Assembly (NCBI RefSeq): GCF_002893765.1
Contig: NZ_CP025938.1
Location: forward strand, 3,863,501-3,927,500
Length of the DNA: 64,000 bases
DNA from: Tamlana carrageenivorans
GTDB taxonomy: Bacteria; Bacteroidota; Bacteroidia; Flavobacteriales; Flavobacteriaceae
Direction: 5' to 3'
Shown here: one piece after another, positions 27,306-37,234 of the stretch
How positions within the stretch are numbered: the first letter of the stretch is position 1
How the letters are laid out: each line of letters begins with the position of its first letter
Notes under the pieces: generated by a model
Told to the model about the DNA's origin: nothing
Database searches by the model: none
Seen by the model: only the letters and a program-made list of their open reading frames with translations
Made by a program: the position numbers and the translations under genes

Positions 27306-30300
27306 TTAAAATGTTACGTTTAAACCAACGGTATATGAACGACTTCTTGGGAATGAAGAGTCATCTACACCTGGTGTTAATCCATTACCTCTCGAATTTA
27401 CTTCTGGATCGTATCCACTATATTTTGTCCATAGCTTTAAATTTCTTCCAGTGGCATACACTCTAAACTGAGACATTCCTATTTTTGAAATTAATTTTGA
27501 AGGTAAGTTATACCCTAAAGTTAAGTTGTTTAACCTTATAAAAGATCCATCTTCAATAGCCCATGAATGTACTACAGCACCAGCACCACCATGACTTGCG
27601 TGTGACCACATATCTTTATTAGGATTCATTTGTGCTAATTGATCTAAATCTGTCACAACACCACCTGGCGTTCCTGTGTACTGCCCATCCACATCAATAT
27701 ATGTAAACCTGTGATCGGTACTCATCCCTTCTAATAAGTTACCATTGGTAACTCTTCTAAATTGATTGAACTGAATTTTTCCTGTGTTATAAACATCATT
27801 TCCATATTGATAATTGAAAAATATAGAGAAATCGAATGCTTTATAACGTGCGTTTAAACCAAATCCTCCTTGAAAATCTGGTAAAGCATTACCAATAACT
27901 TGTCTGTCGTCAGCATCAATAACACCATCACCAGCATCGGCAATACCGTCCCCGTCTGTATCTACGGTATTTAAGTCTTTTAATTTAAGGAAACCTGGTC
28001 TTAAGTTTCTATTCCCCACAACAGGACCAGAATCTACGACACCATTATTTAACACATAAGCTTTAGAGGCATCATCGTAGCTTGAAAAATCGTCTACAGT
28101 ATACATCCCATCGGTAACATATCCATAAATATCTCCTACTTTACCACCTACTTGTAAATAATAATCGTTGATATTATTTAAATCTGTACTCGCCCAATTT
28201 GAACGTTCAAACCGTTCGGTAGTTCCATCTAAAGCATCAATTTTAAAAGTGTTTTTACCAATATTAAAATTGGTAGACAAACTAAAATCTGTATTATCTA
28301 CAATAAACCCAGTAGCTCCAAATTCAATACCTTTATTGGAAGTAGAACCAATGTTATCCCACTGCGTAGTAAATCCTGTATTATTTGGGATGGCAGACTG
28401 AATCAATAAATCGGTTGTTTTATTAGAATATAAATCGACACTACCGTTTAAGCGTCTGTTAAAAAATAAGAAATCAAGACCCAAGTTATTGGTTGCTGTA
28501 GTTTCCCATACAAGGTCTGGGTTATATAATGAATTACTATCGGGTGTGTAATAAACATTATCAAAATTCCCAAAACCTGGACCTCTATTGGTTGTTGCTC
28601 CAAATAAAAACTGCGTGGCTGTTGCAGGGACTCTATCGTTACCCGTTTCACCATAAGTTAGTCTAAGCTTAAGTTCGTTAACAAAATTGGCATTAGACAT
28701 AAAACCTTCTTCATGAATTTTCCACGCAAATGCTAAAGCAGGGAAAATACCTAGTCTGTTTTTTTCAGAAAATCTACTAGACTCATCTGCTCTAAATGTA
28801 AGTGTAAAAATATATTTATTTATAAGCTGAAAATCCAATCTTCCAAAAACCGATTTTCTATTAGAATTTGTAAAATCTTCCGTTTCTTTTCTGTCTACTC
28901 TACCAAAGGCCATATTAGCGAATAATTCCTCAGGTGTAATAGAAGCTCTAAAATCTTCCGATCTAGTAAAGTCACGCTTACCACCGCTTGATGATATTTC
29001 TTGGCCTAATAAAAAGTCTAATACATAATCATCATCATGCCAAGATTTTTTATAATTTAAAGTATTTAACCATCGGTATGAAAACTCTTCCCTGTTGTCC
29101 TTTTGACCAATTGGCAAACTCCCTCCGTTATTGAAAGACTCTCCTGTTAAAGGCCCATAAAATCTTAATTCCTCTCTAAATTCTTTCTCAGTTGAAAAGG
29201 TTGTTTTAAATTCCAGTCCATCAACAATATTCCAAGCTAACCCAGCATTTAAAACGTATGAATTATAGGTACGCTTTCTCCAGTCTTGTTCAACAAGCTC
29301 TCTTGGATCCACTAGACTTAAAAGAAATTGTTGATAATCATTATCCGCGCTAGGGTTATTTAAGTCAACATCTATATCATCAGCTATACCATTAACAGGT
29401 CTCGTTTGAACGGCATCCTTTATTTTTAACTGAGCCCTTGTTGATGTACCAGCACCATTAATTTCTGTATTTGTAATTCTGGTACCTACATCTAACTTTA
29501 ATTTATCGGTGATTTTTTGATTTAATTTAAAGTTAATTGCTGTTCTGGCAAAACCAGAACCAACCAAAAGACCTTCATCATCGTTATGAGACACACTTAA
29601 ACGCATGCTTGTTAGTTCTGTACCCCCACTCACACTCAAATTATGATATTGAGATAATCTTGAACCTCCAAATAACTCCTCTTGCCAATCGGTAGGGGTT
29701 TTACTTTTATAAATATCAATATCTTCATAATTACCAAAATAACGTTCATGACTTCTAATAGCTGTCTCACCACGTAGGGCTTGATATTCGTAATTAGCTA
29801 AAACAAATTCATAAGGAGATAACACCTCGTATCGTCTATCTTCTGGTAAGGTATTAAATTGAAAGTAATTATTATAAGCAACAGATACTTTACCCAGCTT
29901 TGGACTTTTTGTGGTAATAACAATAACTCCATTTGATGCTCGAGCCCCATAAACGGCGGTAGCTGCAGCGTCTTTGAGTACATCAAGGGTTTCAATATCA
30001 CTTGCTGGAATATCATTTATTGTGCTTACAATAAATCCATCGACAACATAAAGCGGTGAATTATCTTGAGTGATCGAACCACCTCCTCTAACACGTATTT
30101 GGATATCTGCTCCTGGTTCTCCATCGGCAGATGTCACGTTAACTCCAGGGAGTCGCCCTGTAATAGCTTCTGCTGCTGTGGCTACCGGAATTTTTTCAAT
30201 TTCACTACCAGAAATACTAGCTACGGCACCAGTCATGTTCTCCCTTTTTACTTTTCCGTAACCATAATCAACAATAACAACCTCATCGAGTTGGTTCTCA

Positions 30301-30608
30301 TCCACTTCAAGGATGATTTGAATAACTGTTTGATCGCCTACAACAACATCTTGGGACTTATACCCCATATAGCTAATTTGTAAAACTGGGTTTGGTGTAG
30401 ATATATTAAGGGTATAATTACCATCAAAATCTGACACTGTACCATTTTTAGTACCTTTAACAATAATGGAAGCACCTGGTAGCGGGTCTCCAAAATCACT
30501 AGACGTTATTGTACCTGAAATTGTTTGTCCAAAACTTGAACTTGTACTTAAAAAAAGTAGCATTGCAAAAGCACTTAAAACAACTTTTTGCAAAGCCTTT
30601 CCTTCCAT
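27306..30608 (-). CDS. SusC-like TonB-dependent outer-membrane transporter
   Basis: Starting at the ATG at 30608 (MEGKALQKVVLSAFAMLLFLS) the protein has 1100 residues with a conventional signal peptide ending SSFGQ. The frame is open 54 bases further upstream, but those codons precede the leader. An N-terminal carboxypeptidase-regulatory-like domain (about 30-115; SGTITSSDFGDPLPGASIIVKG) is followed by a TonB-box region (DEVVIVDYGYG), a plug domain with RVRGGGSITQDNSPLYVVDG and a long beta-barrel ending SRSYTVGLNVTF. It would import oligogalacturonides or related fragments using TonB energy. First gene of the structural part of the locus. Confidence 0.92.
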   Translation of the reverse strand: MEGKALQKVVLSAFAMLLFLSTSSSFGQTISGTITSSDFGDPLPGASIIVKGTKNGTVSDFDGNYTLNISTPNPVLQISYMGYKSQDVVVGDQTVIQIILEVDENQLDEVVIVDYGYGKVKRENMTGAVASISGSEIEKIPVATAAEAITGRLPGVNVTSADGEPGADIQIRVRGGGSITQDNSPLYVVDGFIVSTINDIPASDIETLDVLKDAAATAVYGARASNGVIVITTKSPKLGKVSVAYNNYFQFNTLPEDRRYEVLSPYEFVLANYEYQALRGETAIRSHERYFGNYEDIDIYKSKTPTDWQEELFGGSRLSQYHNLSVSGGTELTSMRLSVSHNDDEGLLVGSGFARTAINFKLNQKITDKLKLDVGTRITNTEINGAGTSTRAQLKIKDAVQTRPVNGIADDIDVDLNNPSADNDYQQFLLSLVDPRELVEQDWRKRTYNSYVLNAGLAWNIVDGLEFKTTFSTEKEFREELRFYGPLTGESFNNGGSLPIGQKDNREEFSYRWLNTLNYKKSWHDDDYVLDFLLGQEISSSGGKRDFTRSEDFRASITPEELFANMAFGRVDRKETEDFTNSNRKSVFGRLDFQLINKYIFTLTFRADESSRFSEKNRLGIFPALAFAWKIHEEGFMSNANFVNELKLRLTYGETGNDRVPATATQFLFGATTNRGPGFGNFDNVYYTPDSNSLYNPDLVWETTATNNLGLDFLFFNRRLNGSVDLYSNKTTDLLIQSAIPNNTGFTTQWDNIGSTSNKGIEFGATGFIVDNTDFSLSTNFNIGKNTFKIDALDGTTERFERSNWASTDLNNINDYYLQVGGKVGDIYGYVTDGMYTVDDFSSYDDASKAYVLNNGVVDSGPVVGNRNLRPGFLKLKDLNTVDTDGDGIADAGDGVIDADDRQVIGNALPDFQGGFGLNARYKAFDFSIFFNYQYGNDVYNTGKIQFNQFRRVTNGNLLEGMSTDHRFTYIDVDGQYTGTPGGVVTDLDQLAQMNPNKDMWSHASHGGAGAVVHSWAIEDGSFIRLNNLTLGYNLPSKLISKIGMSQFRVYATGRNLKLWTKYSGYDPEVNSRGNGLTPGVDDSSFPRSRSYTVGLNVTF

Positions 30609-31282
30609 TTTCCTCACTTTAAGGAGGAATAATAAATAATTAGAATAAAAATAGTTTACCATAAATATTGGTTTTAGTTTAGTTTAATCAATAATTTGGC
30701 TAGAATTATCTATGACTTTAAAACCCACTTATTAACAATGCATCAAAATGTTTTATACAATTTTATTGATTCAACATTATTAACTGCTTTGTCTTAACAA
30801 ATGCATAATATTATCACTTGGTCAAATTTATCTTAATAAAATGTTAAGCACTTTTAAATTTTAATCGATTGCTTTCAAATTTTTAACGTTTACAGAGTTT
30901 TAAAGGGTTTAGAGCAACTGTTTCACAAAATGATTGCTGATTTTTTTAATAAATCGTTCAATTTTAAGAACCAAAAAGTGAACGATTTATAAATTTTACT
31001 TGTAATTTTTAGAGATTTCAAATTGAATTTACACAAACAGGTTGCATTATATTCAGATTGAAGGGATCTTATGAATCTGATTATAAAGGTTACATTTTGA
31101 AAAAAGAGAAGTCTTTTTGACTTTTAGAAGACAAAAGAATTATATCACTTGGATGTAATACTATGAATTGATATTAAAAAGATTTACACTTACAAGGAAT
31201 ATGAAAATCTTAAAATATATTAAGATTCTCGTAAGTTGTTTCGATGTCCGAAATGACAAATAGTTATTAATTCGTTGTCCAA
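30609..31282. other. Regulatory gap between HTCS gene and susC
   Basis: About 670 AT-rich bases without a credible gene, between the stop of the regulator and the susC start, so it must carry the main promoter and regulator site of the locus. The most obvious structure is a perfect 12-base inverted repeat (30949-30960 and 30979-30990). A TAnnTTTG-like box on the minus strand occurs at 30823-30830, but no TTG element sits at the right distance, so I do not call a promoter. Confidence 0.6.
30949..30990. repeat. 12-base inverted repeat upstream of susC
   Basis: ATAAATCGTTCA at 30949-30960 and its exact complement TGAACGATTTAT at 30979-30990, with an 18-base spacer. It lies about 340 bases upstream of the susC start and 290 bases after the regulator stop. 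It could be an operator for the HTCS AraC domain or a weak hairpin terminator for the regulator transcript; there is no long U run, which favours the first. Confidence 0.45.
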
Positions 31283-34200
31283 CTAATTAACATTTCTATT
31301 TTTTACGTAATCTGAAGGAGACTCGTTATAGACCTCCTTAAAACATGTGCTAAAATAACCAGCTGCATTAAACCCAACTTTATATGCTACATCTGCAATA
31401 TCTGTTTCTCCAGCATCCAAAAATTGTTTGGCTCTTTTTAAACGCATATCCCTAACAAACTCAACTGGGGTCATACCCGTAAGACTTTTAAATTTCTTGT
31501 TAAAAGTAGGGCGCCTCATTTTAATGGTTTTTGCAATAATATTAATATTAAAACTAGGGTCGCTAAGTCCCTCTTCTACTATGGATATAATATCTTTCAG
31601 AAATTTTTCATCTTTAGTCGTGATAATAATTTCACTAGGCTCTAGGGCTATTTTTTTAATGTTACCCTGTAAGGTTTGAAAAAATTTCTTTCGGCTACTG
31701 ATTAAGTTTTCAATAGAAGCTTTTAAAAATTCGGTATCAAATGGTTTAGTAATGTAATAATCGGCACCATAATTTAAACCTTCTATTTTACTTTCTACTG
31801 AAGACTTTGCTGTTAGCAAAATAACAGGAACATGACTAGTTTCTGTGGTATTCTTTAGTGCTTCCAAAAATTGAATACCATCCATCACTGGCATCATAAC
31901 ATCACTAATAATTAAATCTGGCACTTTTTTAATGGCTAGGTCTAAGCCTTCCTTGCCATGGGATGCACTTACAACTCGATAAAATCGCCTAAGCTGACTC
32001 CTTAAAAAAGCTCTTAGTTCATCATTATCTTCAACAATTAACACTAAAGGCGCATGGGTCATATTCTCTACATCTGAAGTTTCAATTTCAGAAGTTAATG
32101 ATTTCTCTATTTTAGGTGTTTTAGGTTTAGGGATTACGATATTAGGTTTTTCATCAAAATTAAATATTTTATTATTTAAATCTATTTCAATATGGACCGT
32201 CAAACCTCCATGTTCGTTATTTGTTGCATAAATTTCACCTTGATGAAGCTGTATATATTCCTTACATAGAGCCAAACCTATTCCTGTGCCTTCAATATGT
32301 CTTTGGTTCATTTCAGTTTCATAGTACAATTTAAAGATGTCTTGTAGCTTATTTTCTTCAACACCGACACCTTCATCGATAACCCGTATTTTTAAGATAT
32401 TGTGATTGTCCTTATCCAAATTAATGATAATGGTGCTATTATGAGGTGAAAACTTGATGGCATTAGATAACAAATTATAAATTACTATATCAATTTTTTT
32501 CTTATCCAAATGCACACATAATGCATCAAAATTAGAATCAATTTTAACTCTAATTTGTTTTTCGCTCCCTGTTTGAGCAAATAAAGAAGCTAATTCATTT
32601 AAAAATGAAATCATCTCCATTTCTTCCACATGCAACACTTCCTTTCCGCTTTGTACTTTCCTAAAATCGAGTAATTGATTTACAAAACGTACTAATCGAT
32701 TGGTATTTTTTCTAACGGTCTCGATATAATCATTCCCAACCGAACTTAACTTTTCGTATTTAGCAATTTCCTCAATAGGGTTTACTATTAAAGTTAGTGG
32801 TGTTCTTAACTCATGCGAAATATTAGTAAAAAAACTCAATTTTAATTCAGTCATTTTTTGTTCTACCACCACTTTGTTACGAAGTCTAATCATTGAATAA
32901 GCAATCCTTCTTGCTATTTCGATCAAAATCAAAATCAAAATTAGATATAAAAAATAAGCAAAATTAGATTTCCAAAACGGAGGAGAAATTGTAAATGCAA
33001 GTGATTTACTAGGCATGTTAGAATACAAATCATCATTCATACATTTCACTTCAAAAGTAAAATCACCAGGCGGTAAATTGGTAAACGTTGCTTTTCTCTG
33101 ATTGCTTACGTTTTGCCATTCATCGTTAAACCCTTTCAATCTGTATGCGTAAATTTGTTTGTTATTAGAACGATAATCTAAAACCGTATAATTTATTCCT
33201 ATCGTACTGTGCTTATAATCGAACAATAAATTATCTTCATAATTAATATTCTTCTTAAGAGGGAAATCATCTGAACTAATCGTAGCGTTTTTGTTGTTAA
33301 TTTCTAAGTTAGTGAAAACCATTTTCACATCAATTTCATTGTCTTCAACATCTTTTGGGTTAAATGTTATATAACCTTTTATACAACCGAAAATTAAATT
33401 TCCATTTGGTAACATGGCATTGGTAGATTCTGAGAATCCAGTATCCACCAATCCATCGTTAGAATCGTAATTTTTAAATTTCTGATTAATTAAGTTGAAT
33501 TTAGACAAGCCATTTTCAGTAGCTAACCATAAATTTTTCTCTTTATCTTCAATCATACTTAGGATGAAATCGCTTGGCAACCCATCATACTTAGTATAAG
33601 TTTTAAATTTTAATCGTCCACTTTCCTTTTGCGAAACCAAACTTAAACCACCTCCTGCGGCCGAAACCCACATTTTATTTTCTGAATCTTTATACAAAAA
33701 AAGTACATCGTTACTCCCCAAACTAAATCCATCATCTGACTTCTTTACATATTTTGAAAATTCAATATTCTGATGGTCTGTAGTATTGGGATCAAAAGTT
33801 AACAACCCATTAGTAGTGGCTACCCAAATTTTATCATCATACCCTGTTAACAAATACCTTACCCGTCCAGATGCTGTAATGGGATAATTTTTAAAATTAT
33901 TTATAAATCGTACACCTTCTTCACTTTGCTCAATAAGAGTAATTCCACCTCCAAAAGTACCAATCCAAATTCGTCCTTGGGCATCTTCTAAAATGGAATA
34001 AATAAGATTACTATTTAGACTATTGGCATTACTATCATTACTTTTAAAATGAATTAATTCATATTTAGATTTTTCATTATTTATAGGCACCGCCTTATAC
34101 AATCCATCACCTTTAGAACCTAGCCATATATTACTTTGACTATCTTCTAGCATGGTATATATTAATCCGATATCATCCTCTGGCCAATTTACAAACAGGT

Positions 34201-35638
34201 CTTTAAGATTAACCTTTTTTTTACCACTAAAAACATGAAGTTTTCTAGCTTTAGAAGCAATCCATACGCGTTTCTGGGAATCGGTTAAAAGGGCTCTAAT
34301 CTCATTCTCGGATTTGTTCTTAGTTTCCGGAATTACGAGTTGTTGCTCAAAGCTTCCCTTCTGAAAAATAATTTTATTAATACTTCTATCCTTAGTACTA
34401 AGCCATAACCCTCCACAGGTATTATCCAAATACATACAAGATACAATATTTGAAAATTTTTGATTGGGATCACCTGGTTTATTATAAAAGTATTCGAAAG
34501 CACTCTTTTCCTGGTCATAGTAGCCAAACCCTCCACCTTTTAACCTAACCCAAACCCTACCAAATAAATCTTCTAATACTGAGTAAGTTTGTTCAATTAA
34601 TAAAAAAGATGCATCATTTTGTTGTGAAAAAAAACTAAACTTAAAACTTTTTGGATCTACCATAAAAACCCCATGCTTATGTGGTTCTACCCAAATTAAT
34701 CCCTCTTTATCTTCAAAAATACTATGGAGTGCTTTTTCAGATAGCTTAAGTCTACCTCCTATTTTTTCGGTTATTATGTTATAAGTAAGGAACTCACCTC
34801 CTGCTGTTGTTAGATATAGTATATCGGGTGAAATTTTAGAAACTTCAATAGCATTAATTATGCTGTTAGTAAGCTGGGTAGTTTGAGACACCATGGTTCT
34901 TTTATCCCATTTAACTAAATGTCCTTCACCTGTACCAAACCAGATTGCTTCTTCCGTCTCTGCAAAACTGCGTACATTTTGACCGTTTATGATATTCGCT
35001 GAACTAAATTTATAAGGTTCTGATTTCGTTAAAACATCTAGGCCTTTACGAGAGCCAACCCAAACCGAATCCTTTTTATACTCATATACAAAATTTATAT
35101 AATTTGACGAAATGGCGTTGCCATTTATAGAATCTTTACTATAATGAGATATCTGTATGCTAGATTCTGTATTTTCTTCTGCTAAAAAAAGCCCCCTATT
35201 TTCTGAAATCAGCCAGACATTGCCACTTTTTGTTGGAACTATTCTATCAAAAGTTATTTTATTTGTTCCTATGATTTCTGCAATAGATAAGAATTTCTCT
35301 TTACTTTTTTCAAATCTATAAATTTGTTCATCATAGGCTATAAGCCACAAATTACCAGATGAATCTTCCTCCAACATATCAATGCGGTTGTTTCCTAAGG
35401 TACTGCCATCCCCTGGTTTCGCTTTATAGGTCACAAAATTAGTCCCGTCAAATCGGTTTATACCATCCCAAGTAGCAAACCACATAAAACCATCTTTACT
35501 TTTCATAATATCCCTAATTCCATTATGAGAAAGACCATCTTCTGTGGTATATTTTTCTATTTTACATTTAATTTGTCCATTTATAAAGCTAATTCTAATT
35601 AATAAAAAAAGACAAATAATAATTCTCTGATAAAGCAT
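31283..35638 (-). CDS. Hybrid two-component system regulator (HTCS) of the pectin locus
   Basis: From the ATG at 35638 (MLYQRIIICLFLLIRISF leader) the protein has 1451 residues; an open extension upstream lacks leader features. A large periplasmic sensor of two beta-propellers (about 25-790; repeated WxGT or WVGS blades) is followed by a Y_Y_Y domain (about 805-868), one membrane segment (about 895-915), histidine kinase (SHELRTPL, His near 942), ATPase domain (VDEGVGVEENKL; GTGIGLAL), receiver (IISDVMMPVMDG, Asp near 1245) and a C-terminal AraC-type DNA-binding domain (about 1360-1446). Such one-piece regulators bind the oligosaccharide cue in the periplasm and switch on their own susCD operon. 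All key residues are present, so the locus may still be inducible. Confidence 0.92.
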   Translation of the reverse strand: MLYQRIIICLFLLIRISFINGQIKCKIEKYTTEDGLSHNGIRDIMKSKDGFMWFATWDGINRFDGTNFVTYKAKPGDGSTLGNNRIDMLEEDSSGNLWLIAYDEQIYRFEKSKEKFLSIAEIIGTNKITFDRIVPTKSGNVWLISENRGLFLAEENTESSIQISHYSKDSINGNAISSNYINFVYEYKKDSVWVGSRKGLDVLTKSEPYKFSSANIINGQNVRSFAETEEAIWFGTGEGHLVKWDKRTMVSQTTQLTNSIINAIEVSKISPDILYLTTAGGEFLTYNIITEKIGGRLKLSEKALHSIFEDKEGLIWVEPHKHGVFMVDPKSFKFSFFSQQNDASFLLIEQTYSVLEDLFGRVWVRLKGGGFGYYDQEKSAFEYFYNKPGDPNQKFSNIVSCMYLDNTCGGLWLSTKDRSINKIIFQKGSFEQQLVIPETKNKSENEIRALLTDSQKRVWIASKARKLHVFSGKKKVNLKDLFVNWPEDDIGLIYTMLEDSQSNIWLGSKGDGLYKAVPINNEKSKYELIHFKSNDSNANSLNSNLIYSILEDAQGRIWIGTFGGGITLIEQSEEGVRFINNFKNYPITASGRVRYLLTGYDDKIWVATTNGLLTFDPNTTDHQNIEFSKYVKKSDDGFSLGSNDVLFLYKDSENKMWVSAAGGGLSLVSQKESGRLKFKTYTKYDGLPSDFILSMIEDKEKNLWLATENGLSKFNLINQKFKNYDSNDGLVDTGFSESTNAMLPNGNLIFGCIKGYITFNPKDVEDNEIDVKMVFTNLEINNKNATISSDDFPLKKNINYEDNLLFDYKHSTIGINYTVLDYRSNNKQIYAYRLKGFNDEWQNVSNQRKATFTNLPPGDFTFEVKCMNDDLYSNMPSKSLAFTISPPFWKSNFAYFLYLILILILIEIARRIAYSMIRLRNKVVVEQKMTELKLSFFTNISHELRTPLTLIVNPIEEIAKYEKLSSVGNDYIETVRKNTNRLVRFVNQLLDFRKVQSGKEVLHVEEMEMISFLNELASLFAQTGSEKQIRVKIDSNFDALCVHLDKKKIDIVIYNLLSNAIKFSPHNSTIIINLDKDNHNILKIRVIDEGVGVEENKLQDIFKLYYETEMNQRHIEGTGIGLALCKEYIQLHQGEIYATNNEHGGLTVHIEIDLNNKIFNFDEKPNIVIPKPKTPKIEKSLTSEIETSDVENMTHAPLVLIVEDNDELRAFLRSQLRRFYRVVSASHGKEGLDLAIKKVPDLIISDVMMPVMDGIQFLEALKNTTETSHVPVILLTAKSSVESKIEGLNYGADYYITKPFDTEFLKASIENLISSRKKFFQTLQGNIKKIALEPSEIIITTKDEKFLKDIISIVEEGLSDPSFNINIIAKTIKMRRPTFNKKFKSLTGMTPVEFVRDMRLKRAKQFLDAGETDIADVAYKVGFNAAGYFSTCFKEVYNESPSDYVKNRNVN

Positions 35639-35829
35639 TGTGATTTCTTTTGAAAATATGAAGCCTTTTGAAAAGTTATTAATTTCGCTGTAAATTAAGT
35701 CACACTTACCTAAACTTACAAAAATCATGGGTGCTTTGCACTATGCCAGTAGACTTCATGTAACACAGAACAGAACTCTTCAAATACCGCATTTATTTTG
35801 GTTATTCAAAATTAGTTAGGGTTTATTTT

Positions 35830-35839
35830 GGTTCTAAAT
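35830..35839. repeat. Target duplication, left copy, of IS4-type element
   Basis: GGTTCTAAAT, repeated exactly at 37176-37185 on the other side of the element. Ten bases fits IS4-family elements. Confidence 0.85.
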
Positions 35840-37175
35840 CAATAGCGTCCAAAACGCTTAAAAAGGGAAAGGGATTTTGTATCTCAAAATATTATTTTTG
35901 AGTTGCACAACAAAAAACAACCTTTCTCCATGACAAATATAACATTGTTCTCTCAGATAATCTCCAAATTAGACCGTTCTAGTTTTTCTAAACTTGTAAA
36001 AGCCAAGGGAACAGATAAACATCAAAAAGGATTTAATAGTTGGACACATTTAGTCTCCATGTTGTTTTGTCAATTTGCAAAAAGTCAATCCGTCCGAGAT
36101 ATAAGTAATGGACTTCGCTCTGCCACAGGAAACCTTAATCATTTAGGCATACAGAAAGCACCTTCTAAATCAACGATAAGCTATCAAAACAAACATCGAG
36201 ACTGGACGCTTTATCGAGATTACTACTATGTTCTTTTAAAAAGTTTTGGACAGCACCCTCACTTAAAACGTGTTAAATTCAAAATTAAATCCAAGATATT
36301 TCTATTAGATTCTACAACGATAAGTCTATGTTTAAGTCTCTTTGATTGGGCAAAATACAAAACCCACAAAGGAGCTGTAAAAATGCACACCTTGCTTGAT
36401 TATGATGGTAATTTACCGCACTATGTAAATATTAGCGATGGTAAAACAGCAGATAATAAAGGAGCTTACGATATTCCTTTGATTAGCCGTTCGGTTATTG
36501 TCGCAGATCGATTTTATAATGATTTTTCGTTACTTAACGTTTGGGACAGCAACCAAGTGTTTTTTGTAATTAGGCACAAAGAAAACATCCAATTTAAGAG
36601 TATTAAAGAAAAAGAATTGCCAGAAAATAGACATCATCATGTTTTAAAAGATGAAATCATTGAGCTAACAGGGGCTAAATCAAAAACAAAATACCCAAAG
36701 AAGCTACGTAGAATAGCTGTATGGGACGATAAAAATAACCAGGAAATAGAACTTATTACCAACCAAATGTCTTGGACAGCAAACACAATTAGCCAACTCT
36801 ACAAAGCTAGATGGGATATTGAGATATTCTTTAGAGACATCAAACAACAGCTACATATTAAATCGTTTATAGGAACTTCTGAAAATGCCGTAATGATACA
36901 AATATGGACGGCTCTTATTACTATACTCATCCTAAAAGCCTTAAAAGCAAATCCAAAATATAATTGGTACTTGTCCAATTTAGTAGCTTTTATAAGACTT
37001 AACCTTTTTGTCAAAGTGGATTTGCAAAAATGGATTGATAGCCCTTTTAACGAGCAGCCTCCCCCCAAACAAAATTATACACAAGGGGTTCTTTTTTGAA
37101 AAAGATAAAAAACATGGCTTATTACCAGTAAAATCGTTGACTTTTGATTAGATCAAAAATGTTTAGGACAGGATT
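35840..37175 (+). mobile_element. IS4-family insertion sequence, copy 1
   Basis: The element runs between imperfect terminal repeats: AATAGCGTCCAAAAC on the left and AATCCTGTCCTAAAC (complement) on the right. A 10-base target duplication (GGTTCTAAAT) flanks it. It contains one transposase gene. A nearly identical second copy lies in reverse at 56050-57385. The exact left end is uncertain by one base. A hairpin (CTCAAAA/TTTTTGAG near 35882-35902) sits just before the transposase start, as is usual to block read-through translation from outside promoters. Confidence 0.88.
35930..37099 (+). CDS. IS4-family transposase, copy 1
   Basis: Beginning at the ATG at 35930 it has 389 residues; an open extension upstream to a TTG is not needed, as copy 2 starts at the same Met. 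It is a DDE transposase: LLDSTTISL (first Asp, about 131), IVADRFYND (second Asp, about 187) and YKARWDIEIFFRDIK (the Y-R-W-x-I-E signature of IS4 transposases, catalytic Glu). It differs from copy 2 at two residues noticed by eye (KNNQ versus KNKQ; KANPK versus KANAK). It appears intact. Confidence 0.92.
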   Translation: MTNITLFSQIISKLDRSSFSKLVKAKGTDKHQKGFNSWTHLVSMLFCQFAKSQSVRDISNGLRSATGNLNHLGIQKAPSKSTISYQNKHRDWTLYRDYYYVLLKSFGQHPHLKRVKFKIKSKIFLLDSTTISLCLSLFDWAKYKTHKGAVKMHTLLDYDGNLPHYVNISDGKTADNKGAYDIPLISRSVIVADRFYNDFSLLNVWDSNQVFFVIRHKENIQFKSIKEKELPENRHHHVLKDEIIELTGAKSKTKYPKKLRRIAVWDDKNNQEIELITNQMSWTANTISQLYKARWDIEIFFRDIKQQLHIKSFIGTSENAVMIQIWTALITILILKALKANPKYNWYLSNLVAFIRLNLFVKVDLQKWIDSPFNEQPPPKQNYTQGVLF

Positions 37176-37185
37176 GGTTCTAAAT
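37176..37185. repeat. Target duplication, right copy, of IS4-type element
   Basis: GGTTCTAAAT, identical to 35830-35839. Confidence 0.85.
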
Positions 37186-37234
37186 ATAGAAATTAACAAT
37201 TTAAACACATCGGATCAGTCCTAAAAGTTGGGGA

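Noticed and set aside
30823..30830. susC promoter at a TAAATTTG box on the minus strand
   Set aside because: The -7 match exists but no TTG lies 17-23 bases upstream, and such boxes are frequent in AT-rich DNA.
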